A stretch of DNA of 64,000 nucleotides. Origin: Rossellomorea sp. AcN35-11. Its GTDB lineage: Bacteria > Bacillota > Bacilli > Bacillales > Bacillaceae_B. Positions 8,681 through 18,081 of this stretch are shown one piece after another. The notes beneath the pieces are model-generated. The model worked only from the letters and a program-made list of their open reading frames with translations, searched no databases and was not told the origin of the DNA. The stretch spans positions 2,164,001 through 2,228,000 of the forward strand of contig CP128835.1 of the NCBI GenBank assembly GCA_030388825.1, read 5' to 3'. A program made the translations under genes and the position numbers. The first letter of the stretch is position 1, and each line of letters starts with the position of its first letter.

Positions 8681-9664
8681 GTGGATTTCCAAGCATTTTT
8701 GATTACATTGAGAGAGTCGTTAGAAGCCATTCTGATCGTCGGCCTGATTCTTTCTTATCTGACAAGATTGAAAGCCGACAAATATAAGAAATGGGTTTAT
8801 GTGGGAGTGCTTCTGGCTCTTGTATCAAGCTTTTTAGTTGCGTTATTGTTCCAGGTGGTCCTGACTGGATTCTCCAGTTTTGGAGCAGAGGTATACTTGA
8901 AGGTAGGGATCATGTTTGCTTCTGTTTTTCTGTTGACTCACATGGTGGGCTGGATGAGAAAACAGTCTAAAGGCATCAACACGGAAATGGAAAAGAAAAT
9001 CAATGCGGCCTTGACGGCAGGAAGCGTATCGGCCATGATCATCCACTCTTACTTGATCGTTCTTCGTGAAGGTGTGGAAACCGTGTTTTTCTTCGCAGCC
9101 ATCAGTGGCGGAGACGTAACGAAAGTATTCACGAGCTACGGAGCGCTTAGTGGATTATTACTCGCAGTCGTTCTTGGATATGCGTTCTTCTCCGGTGCAA
9201 TGAAATTCAAATTGAAGACGTTCTTTAATGTGACAGGTTTGCTGATCATGTTCATCGCAACCGGGTTACTTGTTCAAGGAGTAGGAATCCTGCAGGATCT
9301 CGGCATCATGGGCTCGTTATATACAACAGCAGAAGGCAAACCTGCGGAAGTCTATAATCTTGTGGAAATCATGCCTGAGCACTTTCAAGATGAGCTTCAC
9401 TATGAAAGAGATACAGGAAATGAAGTCCTGATCAGCGGTCAAGTCGGACTGTTCATGGCGGCCATGTTCGGATACAGCCATAACCCGACCATCGAGCAGG
9501 TCTTCGCCTACTGGTTCTATTTCGGGTTCGTATTCTTATGGATCTATCTCATTAAGACGGATAAACTCATTAATCCGTTTAAGCGAAAGTCCGTTCCTGC
9601 AGGTATGGAGCAGCAAAAGAAGTCGATCAAAAAATCGGATGATATGAAATCCATCAATGCTTGA
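8681..9664 (+). CDS. efeU: FTR1-family high-affinity iron permease
   Basis: The 327-residue membrane protein with about seven helices carries both FTR1 iron-ligand motifs: RESLE at residues 11-15 and REGVE at about 129-133. GTG start at 8681 behind AAGGGGG. FTR1/EfeU permeases import ferric iron, commonly after oxidation by a partner enzyme. The gene follows the extracellular partner by 28 bp under the same Fur-box promoter. No DyP-type peroxidase (EfeB) or imelysin-type EfeO lies nearby. The C-terminus is a short Lys/Ser-rich cytoplasmic tail. Confidence 0.92.
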   Translation: MDFQAFLITLRESLEAILIVGLILSYLTRLKADKYKKWVYVGVLLALVSSFLVALLFQVVLTGFSSFGAEVYLKVGIMFASVFLLTHMVGWMRKQSKGINTEMEKKINAALTAGSVSAMIIHSYLIVLREGVETVFFFAAISGGDVTKVFTSYGALSGLLLAVVLGYAFFSGAMKFKLKTFFNVTGLLIMFIATGLLVQGVGILQDLGIMGSLYTTAEGKPAEVYNLVEIMPEHFQDELHYERDTGNEVLISGQVGLFMAAMFGYSHNPTIEQVFAYWFYFGFVFLWIYLIKTDKLINPFKRKSVPAGMEQQKKSIKKSDDMKSINA

Positions 9665-9671
9665 CCCCTTT

Positions 9672-9750
9672 AACCAACTCATGATTGGAAACCTTGCTTT
9701 GAAAGCCTTACAATAGGCTATGAAGGGTTTCTGCTTGAGTTGGTTTTTAT
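9672..9750 (+). terminator. Long nested terminator after the FTR1 gene
   Basis: Outer stem AACCAACTCA (9672-9681) with TGAGTTGGTT (9736-9745). Inner stem GAAACCTT (9688-9695) with AAGGGTTTC (9723-9731). Then TTTAT. Confidence 0.85.
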
Positions 9751-9774
9751 TTGGAGAGAAACAGGAGATAAACA

Positions 9775-11250
9775 ATGAGTGATAAACAATTAACCAAATG
9801 GCTGTTGGGAATATCCATAGTATTCGGCCTTTACTTTATATACAGGGTGTACATGCTTCCGCCTTACGCTTCCAGCTGGGATGAAGTCGATTATGCCCTC
9901 GGTGTGATGGATTTCGATTTATTGAAGATGCAGCCTCATTTCCCAGGCTATCCTTTTTTTATTTTCGGTGGGATGATGGTACACGCTTTCCTGGATGACC
10001 CCATCCTGTCCCTTCAGGTGTTCAATACCATCCTGCTCTTGAGCGCGGGTTTGCCTGTTTATTGGCTATTTGGTCATTACCTGACCAAAAAGAAAGCCAT
10101 CCTTTCGACCCTATTATTGTTCTCCCTTTCCTATCCCGGTGCAATGAGCGTCCAGGCCATGAGTGAAGCGGCTGCGATCCCGGTCTTATGGTGGTACTTA
10201 TGGAGCCTTCACAGGGCAGTTTTATTGAAAACCAAAGATAGTGCCATTCTACCCATCCTTCTATTCGCACTCTTGATGGGGATACGGTTATCCTATATCG
10301 GTTTTGGAGTGGGGCTGCTATATTATTGGTTTGTGTTTTGGAAAGAAAGTGGGAAGCGTTCAGAAAAGCTGAAAGCCATCTCGTTTCATCTGATTCTTCT
10401 CATTCTTTCCCAGGGCGTATGGCTGTCGGCACTTGCAGCGAATGCAGGAAGTCTCTCTACCCTCATTCAGATTGCCTTTGGATTTACAGGAGGACATTTT
10501 ACTGAATGGGGCGGAACGGCGGAACCGGGTGGAGGGCTTTTTGAACGATTGGGGAACTATATCTTTATCAATATAGCCTGGAACGGCTTATTTACTCAGT
10601 CACCATGGATCACGATCGTCACAGTCATTCTCGTGATATTCAGTGTAAAACCTATACAGTGGAAGAAGCCTGATAATGGATCTATTCTACTCCTTATCGT
10701 ATTCAGCTCTTATTTCTTCTGGGGCCTATTTGCCCAGAATATCGATAAGCCAAGACATATCCTTCCGTTGGCATTATTGCTTGGCTTTTTTTTCATAACG
10801 GGGGTAATGAAGAATGGGAAACCTCTAATGATGATGACTGTGAGTCTATGGTTTATCTTGCATATTGGAACGAGCGTGAAAGTGATATCCGATTATCATA
10901 CGTCACCACCAGCCATATACAAAACGGCTTCATTCTTCAGTGAAATAAATGAAGAACGTCCCATCAAGGTTTATACATGGGAAGAAACCAGGGTGTATTC
11001 CTATTTAGAGGTGCCCTTTTCCCATACGCGAGTATTGACGTATAGTCAATTTCTTCAGGACATCGAGCATACGTCAAAAGAGATCTATCTGACCGGCAGT
11101 GTGTTAAATGGCTTTAAACAACAAGGTATGAATAACCTTGATGAGAAAGTGGAAAAAGTCCAATCGTTTCATTCACAGGAACTGTACGATCCTGTTTATT
11201 CATCGATTACCGTTTACAAATGGGCAGACAAGAAGGGAGAGAGACGATGA
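9775..11250 (+). CDS. GT-C-type membrane glycosyltransferase (PMT/ArnT-like)
   Basis: The 491-residue protein has about eleven hydrophobic segments. Near the N-terminus the first loop reads [28 protein letters not shown], containing the acidic DE pair expected for GT-C enzymes that use polyprenyl-phosphate sugars. The C-terminal 130 residues are more polar and may form an extracellular domain. It probably transfers a sugar from a lipid carrier to a surface acceptor, using the product of the GT2 at 7085; this is inferred from context. ATG start with GGAGATAAACA upstream. Its stop overlaps the uvrC start (ATGA), so it is coupled to a DNA-repair gene. Confidence 0.82.
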   Translation: MSDKQLTKWLLGISIVFGLYFIYRVYMLPPYASSWDEVDYALGVMDFDLLKMQPHFPGYPFFIFGGMMVHAFLDDPILSLQVFNTILLLSAGLPVYWLFGHYLTKKKAILSTLLLFSLSYPGAMSVQAMSEAAAIPVLWWYLWSLHRAVLLKTKDSAILPILLFALLMGIRLSYIGFGVGLLYYWFVFWKESGKRSEKLKAISFHLILLILSQGVWLSALAANAGSLSTLIQIAFGFTGGHFTEWGGTAEPGGGLFERLGNYIFINIAWNGLFTQSPWITIVTVILVIFSVKPIQWKKPDNGSILLLIVFSSYFFWGLFAQNIDKPRHILPLALLLGFFFITGVMKNGKPLMMMTVSLWFILHIGTSVKVISDYHTSPPAIYKTASFFSEINEERPIKVYTWEETRVYSYLEVPFSHTRVLTYSQFLQDIEHTSKEIYLTGSVLNGFKQQGMNNLDEKVEKVQSFHSQELYDPVYSSITVYKWADKKGERR

Positions 11251-13016
11251 ACCCTACCATTACAAATAAATTGGCTCTATTACCGGATCAACCGGGATGC
11301 TATTTAATGAAGGACAGACAAGGGACGATCATTTATGTGGGAAAGGCGAAAGTGCTGAAAAATCGGGTCCGATCTTATTTTACAGGCTCACATGATGCGA
11401 AGACGCAGCGGCTGGTGGGAGAGATCGAGGACTTTGAGTACATCATGACGTCATCTGATCTGGAAGCACTGGTCCTTGAGATGAATCTGATCAAAAAATA
11501 TGACCCTAAGTACAATGTCATGCTAAAGGATGACAAAAGTTATCCGTTTATTAAATTGACGAATGAACGGCATCCGAGACTCATAACGACCCGTAAGGTA
11601 CAAAGGGGGAAAGGCCGGTATTTCGGTCCATATCCAAATGTCGGGGCAGCGAATGAAACCAAGAAGCTCCTCGATCGTCTATATCCTCTGCGCAAATGCA
11701 CCACCCTTCCCGACCGGGCATGTCTGTACTATCACATGGGTCAGTGTCTAGCCCCATGCATCAAAGAAGTAAAGAAGGACACTTACAGGGAAATGACAGA
11801 CGAGATTACCAGATTTTTAAATGGGGGATACAAGGACATCAAGAATCAGCTTACGGTAAAAATGAATGAGGCCGCAGAGAATCTGGAGTTTGAAAGGGCG
11901 AAGGAATTTCGCGATCAGATTCTTCACATTGAAGCGACGATGGAAAAGCAGAAAATGACCATGACCGATTTCACCGACCGTGATGTATTTGGGTACTCCG
12001 TCAATAAAGGATGGATGTGTGTACAGGTGTTTTTCGTCCGTCAAGGAAAGCTCATTGAACGGGATGTGTCCCTATTCCCCCTCTATAATGAGGCGGAGGA
12101 CGAATTCCTGACATTTTTAGGTCAGTTTTATTCGAAATCCAATCATTTTAAGCCAAGGGAGATCTTCCTACCTGAGCAGATTGATGTGGAACTGGCTGAA
12201 AAGCTGTTAGAAGTGAGGATCATGCAGCCTAAACGGGGAAAGAAGAAAGAGCTAGTGAAGCTTGCAGAGAAAAATGCCAAGCAGGCACTAGAGGAAAAAT
12301 TCGCCCTGATTGAAAGAGATGAAGAACGCACGATCAAGGCCATAGAGCGTCTTGGAGAACATATGGGCATTTATACCCCATTCCGGATCGAGGCATTTGA
12401 TAACTCCAATATTCAAGGATCGGACCCGGTATCAGCCATGATTGTCTTCCTTGACGGGAAGCCAGCGAAAAAAGAATACCGAAAGTACAAGATCAAAACG
12501 GTGAAGGGTCCTGATGACTATGATTCCATGCGGGAAGTGGTTCGCAGGAGATATACGAGAGTATTGAAAGATGGCCTTCCTTTACCGGACCTCATCATTA
12601 TCGATGGCGGAAAAGGACAGATTGAAGCGGCAAGGGATGTCATCGAGAACGAGCTGGGCCTCGATATTCCCATTGGGGGGCTTGCAAAAGATGATAAGCA
12701 TCAGACGTCTGAACTTCTGTATGGGAATCCTTTGCAAATCGTTCCTCTTGAAAAAAGAAGCCAGGAATTCTATCTCCTCCAGCGGATCCAGGACGAAGTA
12801 CACCGGTTTGCGATTACCTTCCACCGACAGCTGCGTGGAAAGAGTGCCTTTCAATCGACTCTCGATGAGATTGACGGCATCGGACCGAAACGGAAGAAAC
12901 AGCTCTTAAAACACTTCGGCTCCATGAAGAAAATGAAAGAAGCTACTGTTGAGGAATTTACAGAAATCGGAATACCGGGAGCTGTTGCCAAGGAATTGGT
13001 GGAAAAGTTGAAGTAG
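11247..13016 (+). CDS. uvrC: UvrABC excinuclease subunit C
   Basis: The 589-residue protein matches UvrC in length. It has the GIY-YIG N-terminal nuclease ([31 protein letters not shown]), a central UvrB-binding UVR region ([17 protein letters not shown]), the RNase H-like C-terminal nuclease ([28 protein letters not shown]) and a terminal HhH region ([21 protein letters not shown]). It makes the 3' and 5' incisions in nucleotide excision repair. ATG 11247 lies within the stop of the upstream GT-C gene, unlike B. subtilis where uvrC follows trxA. No convincing T-tailed terminator follows, only an imperfect GGCTG...CAGCC hairpin at 13021-13043. Confidence 0.97.
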   Translation: MNPTITNKLALLPDQPGCYLMKDRQGTIIYVGKAKVLKNRVRSYFTGSHDAKTQRLVGEIEDFEYIMTSSDLEALVLEMNLIKKYDPKYNVMLKDDKSYPFIKLTNERHPRLITTRKVQRGKGRYFGPYPNVGAANETKKLLDRLYPLRKCTTLPDRACLYYHMGQCLAPCIKEVKKDTYREMTDEITRFLNGGYKDIKNQLTVKMNEAAENLEFERAKEFRDQILHIEATMEKQKMTMTDFTDRDVFGYSVNKGWMCVQVFFVRQGKLIERDVSLFPLYNEAEDEFLTFLGQFYSKSNHFKPREIFLPEQIDVELAEKLLEVRIMQPKRGKKKELVKLAEKNAKQALEEKFALIERDEERTIKAIERLGEHMGIYTPFRIEAFDNSNIQGSDPVSAMIVFLDGKPAKKEYRKYKIKTVKGPDDYDSMREVVRRRYTRVLKDGLPLPDLIIIDGGKGQIEAARDVIENELGLDIPIGGLAKDDKHQTSELLYGNPLQIVPLEKRSQEFYLLQRIQDEVHRFAITFHRQLRGKSAFQSTLDEIDGIGPKRKKQLLKHFGSMKKMKEATVEEFTEIGIPGAVAKELVEKLK

Positions 13017-13077
13017 AAGTTGGCTGTGCTGCCATACAGCAGCCCATAATAAAATGAAAATAAATTCAAAATGTTCA

Positions 13078-13106
13078 TTGAATCGCATTTTTTTGTGTGC
13101 TATAAT
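13078..13106 (+). promoter_or_regulatory. SigA promoter of the lysC leader
   Basis: -35 TTGAAT (13078-13083), 17-bp spacer, -10 TATAAT (13101-13106). The lysine riboswitch begins about 30 nt downstream. Confidence 0.85.
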
Positions 13107-13135
13107 TAACGAAAATTTATAACATTATCACTTTT

Positions 13136-13391
13136 TAAAGTGGTGATAGAGGTGCGAACTTCAAGAGTACAGGTGAAGAGGAGTATGAGCTCCGTTGAGA
13201 TGCCTGGAAAGGGGAGAGTCGCCGAAGTGGCTATAGTCTCATGCTATATCCGCTGGTTCTACGTTTAAGAAATGTAGGATTGTCAAGATGATTGAATCTT
13301 GGAGAGCTATCTCACAATGCCGATGAACCTATTTCGTATGTTCTGCTGTATGTTCATAAAGCAATGAGATATTATTCTCATTGCTTTTTTT
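13136..13391 (+). ncRNA. Lysine riboswitch (L-box) with terminator
   Basis: The leader between the promoter and lysC contains the L-box core: AGAGGTGCGAACTTCAAGAG, GAAAGGGGAG and GTCGCCGAAGTGGC, then the ATGCTATATCCGCTGG region. It ends in an intrinsic terminator with stem GCAATGAGA (13361-13369) and TCTCATTGC (13376-13384) followed by T tract. High lysine is expected to stabilise the aptamer and terminate transcription before lysC. Position and target match the B. subtilis lysC leader. Confidence 0.93.
13358..13391 (+). terminator. Expression-platform terminator of the lysine riboswitch
   Basis: Nine-bp core stem plus A/T extension, 6-nt loop TATTAT, then seven T. Confidence 0.9.
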
Positions 13392-13519
13392 ATTATCAGC
13401 GCAGGACTTTTCCATTGGAAAGCACTTGTTGTATGGACGTCTAGGATGATTGTGATTGTACTCTTCACCATCAAAAAATGAGTCAGGAAATGGACTCGAG
13501 TCAGAAAGAGGGAGAAGTT

Positions 13520-14759
13520 GTGAGTATTATTGTTCAGAAATTCGGTGGGACTTCAGTAGGTTCTGTGGAAAGAATTCAACACGTTGCATCTAGAATCGCA
13601 GAAGAGAAAGAAAGAGGGAATGATGTGGTGGTTGTCGTATCCGCCATGGGGAAAACGACGGATACTCTCGTTGGACTGGCGAGGGAAATCACATCCCAGC
13701 CAAGTAAGCGAGAAATGGATATGCTGCTCTCAACAGGAGAACAAGTGACCATTTCCCTCCTCACGATGGCTCTTATCCAATCGGGGCATGATGCCATCTC
13801 TTTCACAGGCTGGCAGGCCGGAATCGAGACGGAATCTGTTCACAGCAATGCCAGAATAACTAATATTCATACAGAAAAAATGATGACTCACCTTCAATCC
13901 GGAAGGGTCGTCATCGTAGCAGGTTTTCAAGGGATGACGGAAACAGGCGAAATCACGACTCTCGGCCGGGGCGGATCCGATACAACTGCGGTGGCAATTG
14001 CAGCAGCCCTGAAAGCAGAGCGCTGTGACATTTATACAGATGTAGACGGGGTGTATACGACGGACCCGCGTTATATAGAAGGAGCAAGGAAGCTGCCGTC
14101 CATTTCCTACGATGAAATGCTGGAATTGGCTAACTTGGGGGGCTGGTGTCCTGCATCCACGTGCTGTGGAATTCGCTAAAAATTATCAGATTCCACTAGA
14201 AGTGAGATCCAGTATTGAAAAAGTTGAAGGAACGTATATTGAGGAGGAAGCAAGCATGGAACAAAACCTGATCGTAAGAGGAGTAGCCTTTGAAGGGGAC
14301 ATTACACGTGTAACGGTATTTGGACTGAAGAACGCTCTGACAGGACTATCTTCCGTTTTTACAACATTAGCTAAAAATCACCTGAATGTAGACATCATCA
14401 TTCAAAGCCAGACGGATCAGAACACAACCAATCTATCATTCTCCATCAAAGAACAAGATCTGGAGGAAACACTCGCGGTCCTGGAACGGAACCAGGATCA
14501 ATTGGCCTTCACCCATGTGGAGCATGAAAGCGGGCTTTCTAAAGTATCGATTGTCGGGTCGGGTATGATCTCAAATCCTGGGGTTGCTGCGGAAATGTTC
14601 GAAGTGCTGGCTCAAAATGACATCGTTGTGAAAATGGTCAGCACGTCCGAAATCAAAGTTTCTGCCGTCGTTGATGAGAAGAATATGCAAAAAGCAGCAG
14701 GCATCCTACATAGTGCGTTTAACCTGGATGCTGTTAAGGTGGAAGAAATCAGTTTGTAA
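13520..14759 (+). CDS. lysC: Lysine-sensitive aspartokinase II (frame broken by an extra G)
   Basis: Aspartate kinase of about 412 residues after repair. The kinase domain opens with [16 protein letters not shown] and includes [33 protein letters not shown] and [15 protein letters not shown]. Two ACT domains follow ([41 protein letters not shown]). Start GTG 13520 gives [10 protein letters not shown], as in B. subtilis. The frame is lost in a six-G run at 14137-14142, where the expected [16 protein letters not shown] needs five G. It catalyses the first step of the aspartate pathway (lysine, diaminopimelate for wall and spore dipicolinate). Controlled by the lysine riboswitch upstream. Confidence 0.93.
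14256..14759 (+). CDS. lysC (beta): Internal in-frame start: aspartokinase II beta subunit
   Basis: A strong ribosome site GAGGAGG (14241-14247) lies 8 nt before ATG 14256 inside lysC. From here the frame encodes 167 residues beginning [15 protein letters not shown], i.e. the two ACT regulatory domains alone. B. subtilis lysC is known to produce alpha and beta subunits from in-phase overlapping starts at the equivalent place, so the same arrangement is expected. The frame break in the alpha part does not affect it. Confidence 0.75.
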   Translation: MEQNLIVRGVAFEGDITRVTVFGLKNALTGLSSVFTTLAKNHLNVDIIIQSQTDQNTTNLSFSIKEQDLEETLAVLERNQDQLAFTHVEHESGLSKVSIVGSGMISNPGVAAEMFEVLAQNDIVVKMVSTSEIKVSAVVDEKNMQKAAGILHSAFNLDAVKVEEISL

Positions 14760-14785
14760 GTAAACATCCACAGGCTGGAAAATAA

Positions 14786-14825
14786 AAAAAAGGCTGCCCG
14801 TCAGGATAAACGGGCAGCCTTTTTA
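14786..14825. terminator. Bidirectional terminator between lysC and yslB
   Basis: Stem AGGCTGCCCGT (14791-14801) with ACGGGCAGCCT (14810-14820), flanked by A7 and T5, so it can serve both convergent genes. Confidence 0.93.
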
Positions 14826-14847
14826 AGACTATATGTAAGAGGAGGTT

Positions 14848-15285
14848 TTATTCTACTTTATCCTTCTCGTCCCATCTTACAATCACTTTAACGGAATGAT
14901 TCCGTTTATGTACTTCCTCGGCCGCTTCGGCCACGCATTTACGTTGAAGCTGAATTTGTTCGGCAATAAAGCCTGCCTCCAATTTAAAGTTACTATCTGC
15001 TTTCATGGATAGACGCCTTTTGATTACTGGTCCGGTTAATTCAAAGGTCATTTCATTTTTTCTTTGCTCCAGAAGTGTCAGGGTTCCCCATCCGGCTTCA
15101 TTGAAGAAGGGAGTTAATTCCTCCGTTGAGTGGAGGGGGAATTTCCGTGACAGCTGTTTTCCACCCCAGTATAAAATATCGGGTGTGTGCTTGCCTAAAA
15201 TTTCTGGAATCAATATGTCGCGTAACATTTCATATCCGAAGATTGGAACGGTCGGTTCATGTAACTCTTCTTTTTTCTGTTCCAA
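14848..15285 (-). CDS. yslB: YslB family protein (DUF2507)
   Basis: The 145-residue cytoplasmic protein is encoded on the minus strand between lysC and sdhC, the B. subtilis yslB position. The text includes VPIFGYEMLRDILIPEILGKHTPDILYWGGKQLSRKFPL, characteristic of the YslB/V4R-like small-molecule-binding fold. Start is TTG at 15283-15285 with AGAGGGG upstream. Function is not established. A TATAAT-like -10 (complement of 15311-15316) is present but its -35 is weak. Confidence 0.88.
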   Translation of the reverse strand: MEQKKEELHEPTVPIFGYEMLRDILIPEILGKHTPDILYWGGKQLSRKFPLHSTEELTPFFNEAGWGTLTLLEQRKNEMTFELTGPVIKRRLSMKADSNFKLEAGFIAEQIQLQRKCVAEAAEEVHKRNHSVKVIVRWDEKDKVE

Positions 15286-15488
15286 GTGAATCCCCTCTTT
15301 CTATAAAACTATTATATACATGAAAAAGGGATTTATCATCCCATACCTAAAAAAAAGAACCTTGGGATATTTTGGTGATATAATAATAATTGGAAACTTA
15401 TTTGAATTTTCTCACATTTAATCGGGTGAAAACACATCTTTTCTGTTATCTTTTTATTAATAATATTTTTGCGATATTGTCGAATTTA

Positions 15489-15530
15489 TGTATACGTTTT
15501 CTTGACGCTTCCACTCCTTGGGAGTAAAAT
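15489..15530 (+). promoter_or_regulatory. sdhCAB promoter with cre-like sequence
   Basis: -35 TTGACG (15502-15507), 17-bp spacer, -10 TAAAAT (15525-15530). TGTATACGTTTTCT (15489-15502), directly against the -35, matches the CcpA cre consensus with about two mismatches. Promoter is firm; cre call is tentative. Confidence 0.75.
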
Positions 15531-15636
15531 GAACATGTCACATAATTGTTACAATATAAAATATGTATCGTCGTCTAGTCGTTCATGAAATGCATTAGAA
15601 AACGAATTCATATTTTATGATTAAGGGGGGTAAATC

Positions 15637-16245
15637 ATGGCTGGAAATCGAGAATTTAATTATCGCAGGCTTCATTCATTACTAGGTGTTATTCCAGTTG
15701 GATTATTTTTAACACAACATTTAGTCGTGAACCATTTTGCCACTGGCGGGGAAGAATCATTTAACCAGGCGGCACACTTTATGGAAAGTCTACCTTTCCG
15801 TTATTTCCTTGAAATTTTTATCATCTTCCTTCCATTGTATTTCCATGCAATTTACGGAATTTACATTGCATTCACTTCCAAGAATAATGCAAGTAAGTTT
15901 GGTTATTTCCGTAACTGGATGTTTTTACTTCAACGTGTATCCGGAGTGATCACATTCATTTTCGTTACATGGCATGTCTGGGAAACGAGGGTCGCAGCCG
16001 CGTTCGGAGCTGAAGTGAACTTTCAAATGATGGAAAACATCTTGTCGAATCCATTTATGCTTGGCTTCTATGTGCTGGGTGTTCTTTCAACGATTTTCCA
16101 TTTCGCGAATGGTTTATGGTCATTCTGTGTTAGTTGGGGAATTACCGTTTCACCACGCTCTCAATTAATTGCTACATATGTCACGATCGGGATTTTTGTA
16201 GCATTATCCGTTGTCGGAATGCGTGCAATCTTCGCTTTCGTATAA
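15637..16245 (+). CDS. sdhC: Succinate dehydrogenase cytochrome b558 subunit
   Basis: The 202-residue protein is the same length as B. subtilis SdhC and has five transmembrane helices. Haem-ligand histidines are seen in contexts RRLHSLLG, TQHLVVNH, YFHAIYGIY, TWHVWE and FHFANGLW. It anchors SdhAB to the membrane, binds two haems b and reduces menaquinone. Ribosome site AAGGGGGG. First gene of sdhCAB. Confidence 0.96.
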   Translation: MAGNREFNYRRLHSLLGVIPVGLFLTQHLVVNHFATGGEESFNQAAHFMESLPFRYFLEIFIIFLPLYFHAIYGIYIAFTSKNNASKFGYFRNWMFLLQRVSGVITFIFVTWHVWETRVAAAFGAEVNFQMMENILSNPFMLGFYVLGVLSTIFHFANGLWSFCVSWGITVSPRSQLIATYVTIGIFVALSVVGMRAIFAFV

Positions 16246-16317
16246 TAAACGAATAAATACGAGTCTGATAGAATAAGAAAATGCTCTGAAGTATGGTAGG
16301 AAAAGGAGTGAGTCACG

Positions 16318-18081
16318 ATGAGTAAAGGCAAAATCATCGTTGTCGGCGGCGGTTTAGCCGGCCTGATGGCCACAATTAAAGCAGCAGAAAAAGGAACGCA
16401 GGTAGATTTATTCTCCCTTGTACCCGTTAAGCGTTCCCACTCTGTTTGTGCACAAGGCGGTATTAACGGAGCCGTTAATACAAAAGGAGAAGGGGACTCT
16501 CCTTGGGAACATTTTGATGATACTGTTTATGGAGGGGATTTCTTAGCCAATCAACCTCCTGTTAAAGCGATGACTGAAGCGGCACCAGGAATTATCCATT
16601 TACTCGATCGTATGGGAGTCATGTTTAATCGTACACCGGAAGGATTGCTGGATTTCCGCCGTTTCGGTGGAACACAGCACCATAGAACGGCGTTTGCCGG
16701 TGCAACGACTGGTCAGCAGTTATTATACGCCCTTGATGAGCAGGTTCGTCGTCATGAAGTGGCAGGTTTAGTCGATAAATTCGAAGGATGGGAATTCCTT
16801 GGAGTCGTCGTGGATGATGAAGGAGTGGCCAGAGGGATCGTTGCCCAAAACCTTCAGACGATGGAAATTAAATCGTTTGCTGCAGACGCGGTGATCATGG
16901 CTACCGGCGGACCGGGAATCATCTTCGGTAAATCTACCAACTCTGTCATCAACACAGGTTCGGCGCATCCATCGTGTATCAGCAAGGTGCTTACTATGCA
17001 AACGGTGAATTTATCCAGATCCATCCGACAGCGATTCCCGGCGATGACAAACTTCGCCTGATGAGTGAATCTGCCCGCGGTGAAGGTGGACGGGTATGGA
17101 CGTATAAAGACGGTAAGCCTTGGTACTTCCTTGAAGAGAAGTATCCTGCCTATGGAAACCTGGTACCACGTGATATCGCAACACGTGAAATCTTTGATGT
17201 GTGCGTAAACCAAAAGCTTGGTATTAACGGTGAGAACATGGTTTACCTCGATCTCTCTCATAAGGACTCTAAAGAGCTTGATATCAAGCTTGGAGGAATC
17301 ATTGAAATCTATGAGAAGTTCATGGGGGGATGACCCGCGCAAGGTACCAATGAAAATTTTCCCTGCCGTTCACTATTCAATGGGTGGACTGTGGGTTGAC
17401 TATGATCAAATGACCAATATCCCAGGCTTATTCGCTGCCGGAGAGTGTGATTATTCTCAGCACGGTGGTAACCGCTTGGGGGCAAACTCGTTACTGTCCG
17501 CTATTTATGGCGGTATGGTGGCTGGTCCTAATGCCATTAAATACATTGAAGGTCTTGAGAAAACGGTTGAGTCCGTTCCTTCATCCCTGTTCGACCGCTA
17601 TGTGAAACAGGAAGAAGAGAAATGGAACAACATCATGTCCATGAATGGAACTGAGAATGCGTACGTCCTCCATAAAGAACTGGGTGAGTGGATGACGGAT
17701 AACGTAACCGTTGTACGTCATAACGACAAGCTTAAACAAACGGATGAAAAGATCCAGGAATTAATGGAGCGTTATCAGAACATCAACATTAATGACACGG
17801 CTAAATGGAGCAACCAGGGAGCGACATTTACACGCCAACTCTGGAATATGCTTCAGCTTGCACGTGTCATTACAATCGGTGCACTGAACCGTGACGAGAG
17901 CCGGGGAGCGCATTATAAACCTGACTTCCCTGAACGTAATGATGAAGAATTCCTTAAGACGACGATGGCTAAATATAACGCTGTGACGAATTCACCGGAA
18001 TTCCATTACGAAGAAGTGGACACGTCACTGATTGCACCTCGTAAGCGTGACTATTCTAAGAAAAAAGGGGGAACTAAATGA
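16318..18081 (+). CDS. sdhA: Succinate dehydrogenase flavoprotein subunit (two compensating frame breaks)
   Basis: About 587 residues over the full span. FAD motif VVGGGLAGLMATIKAAEKG, covalent-FAD region SHSVCAQGGINGAVN, RRFGGTQHHRTAFAG, and active-site HPTAIPGDDKLRLMSESARGEGG. The frame breaks at 16962-16966, where TCGGCGCATCC should read with one more C to give TGSAASIVYQQG. It is restored in a six-G run at 17324-17329, where one G too many follows KFM of [29 protein letters not shown]. Oxidises succinate to fumarate in the TCA cycle. Stop overlaps the sdhB start. Confidence 0.93.

Noticed and set aside
12571..12909. 112-residue reading frame within uvrC
   Set aside because: It lies in another frame across the strongly conserved UvrC C-terminal region; no ribosome site or family match.
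13021..13043. Hairpin after uvrC as a terminator
   Set aside because: Stem has a two-base bulge and no T tract follows.
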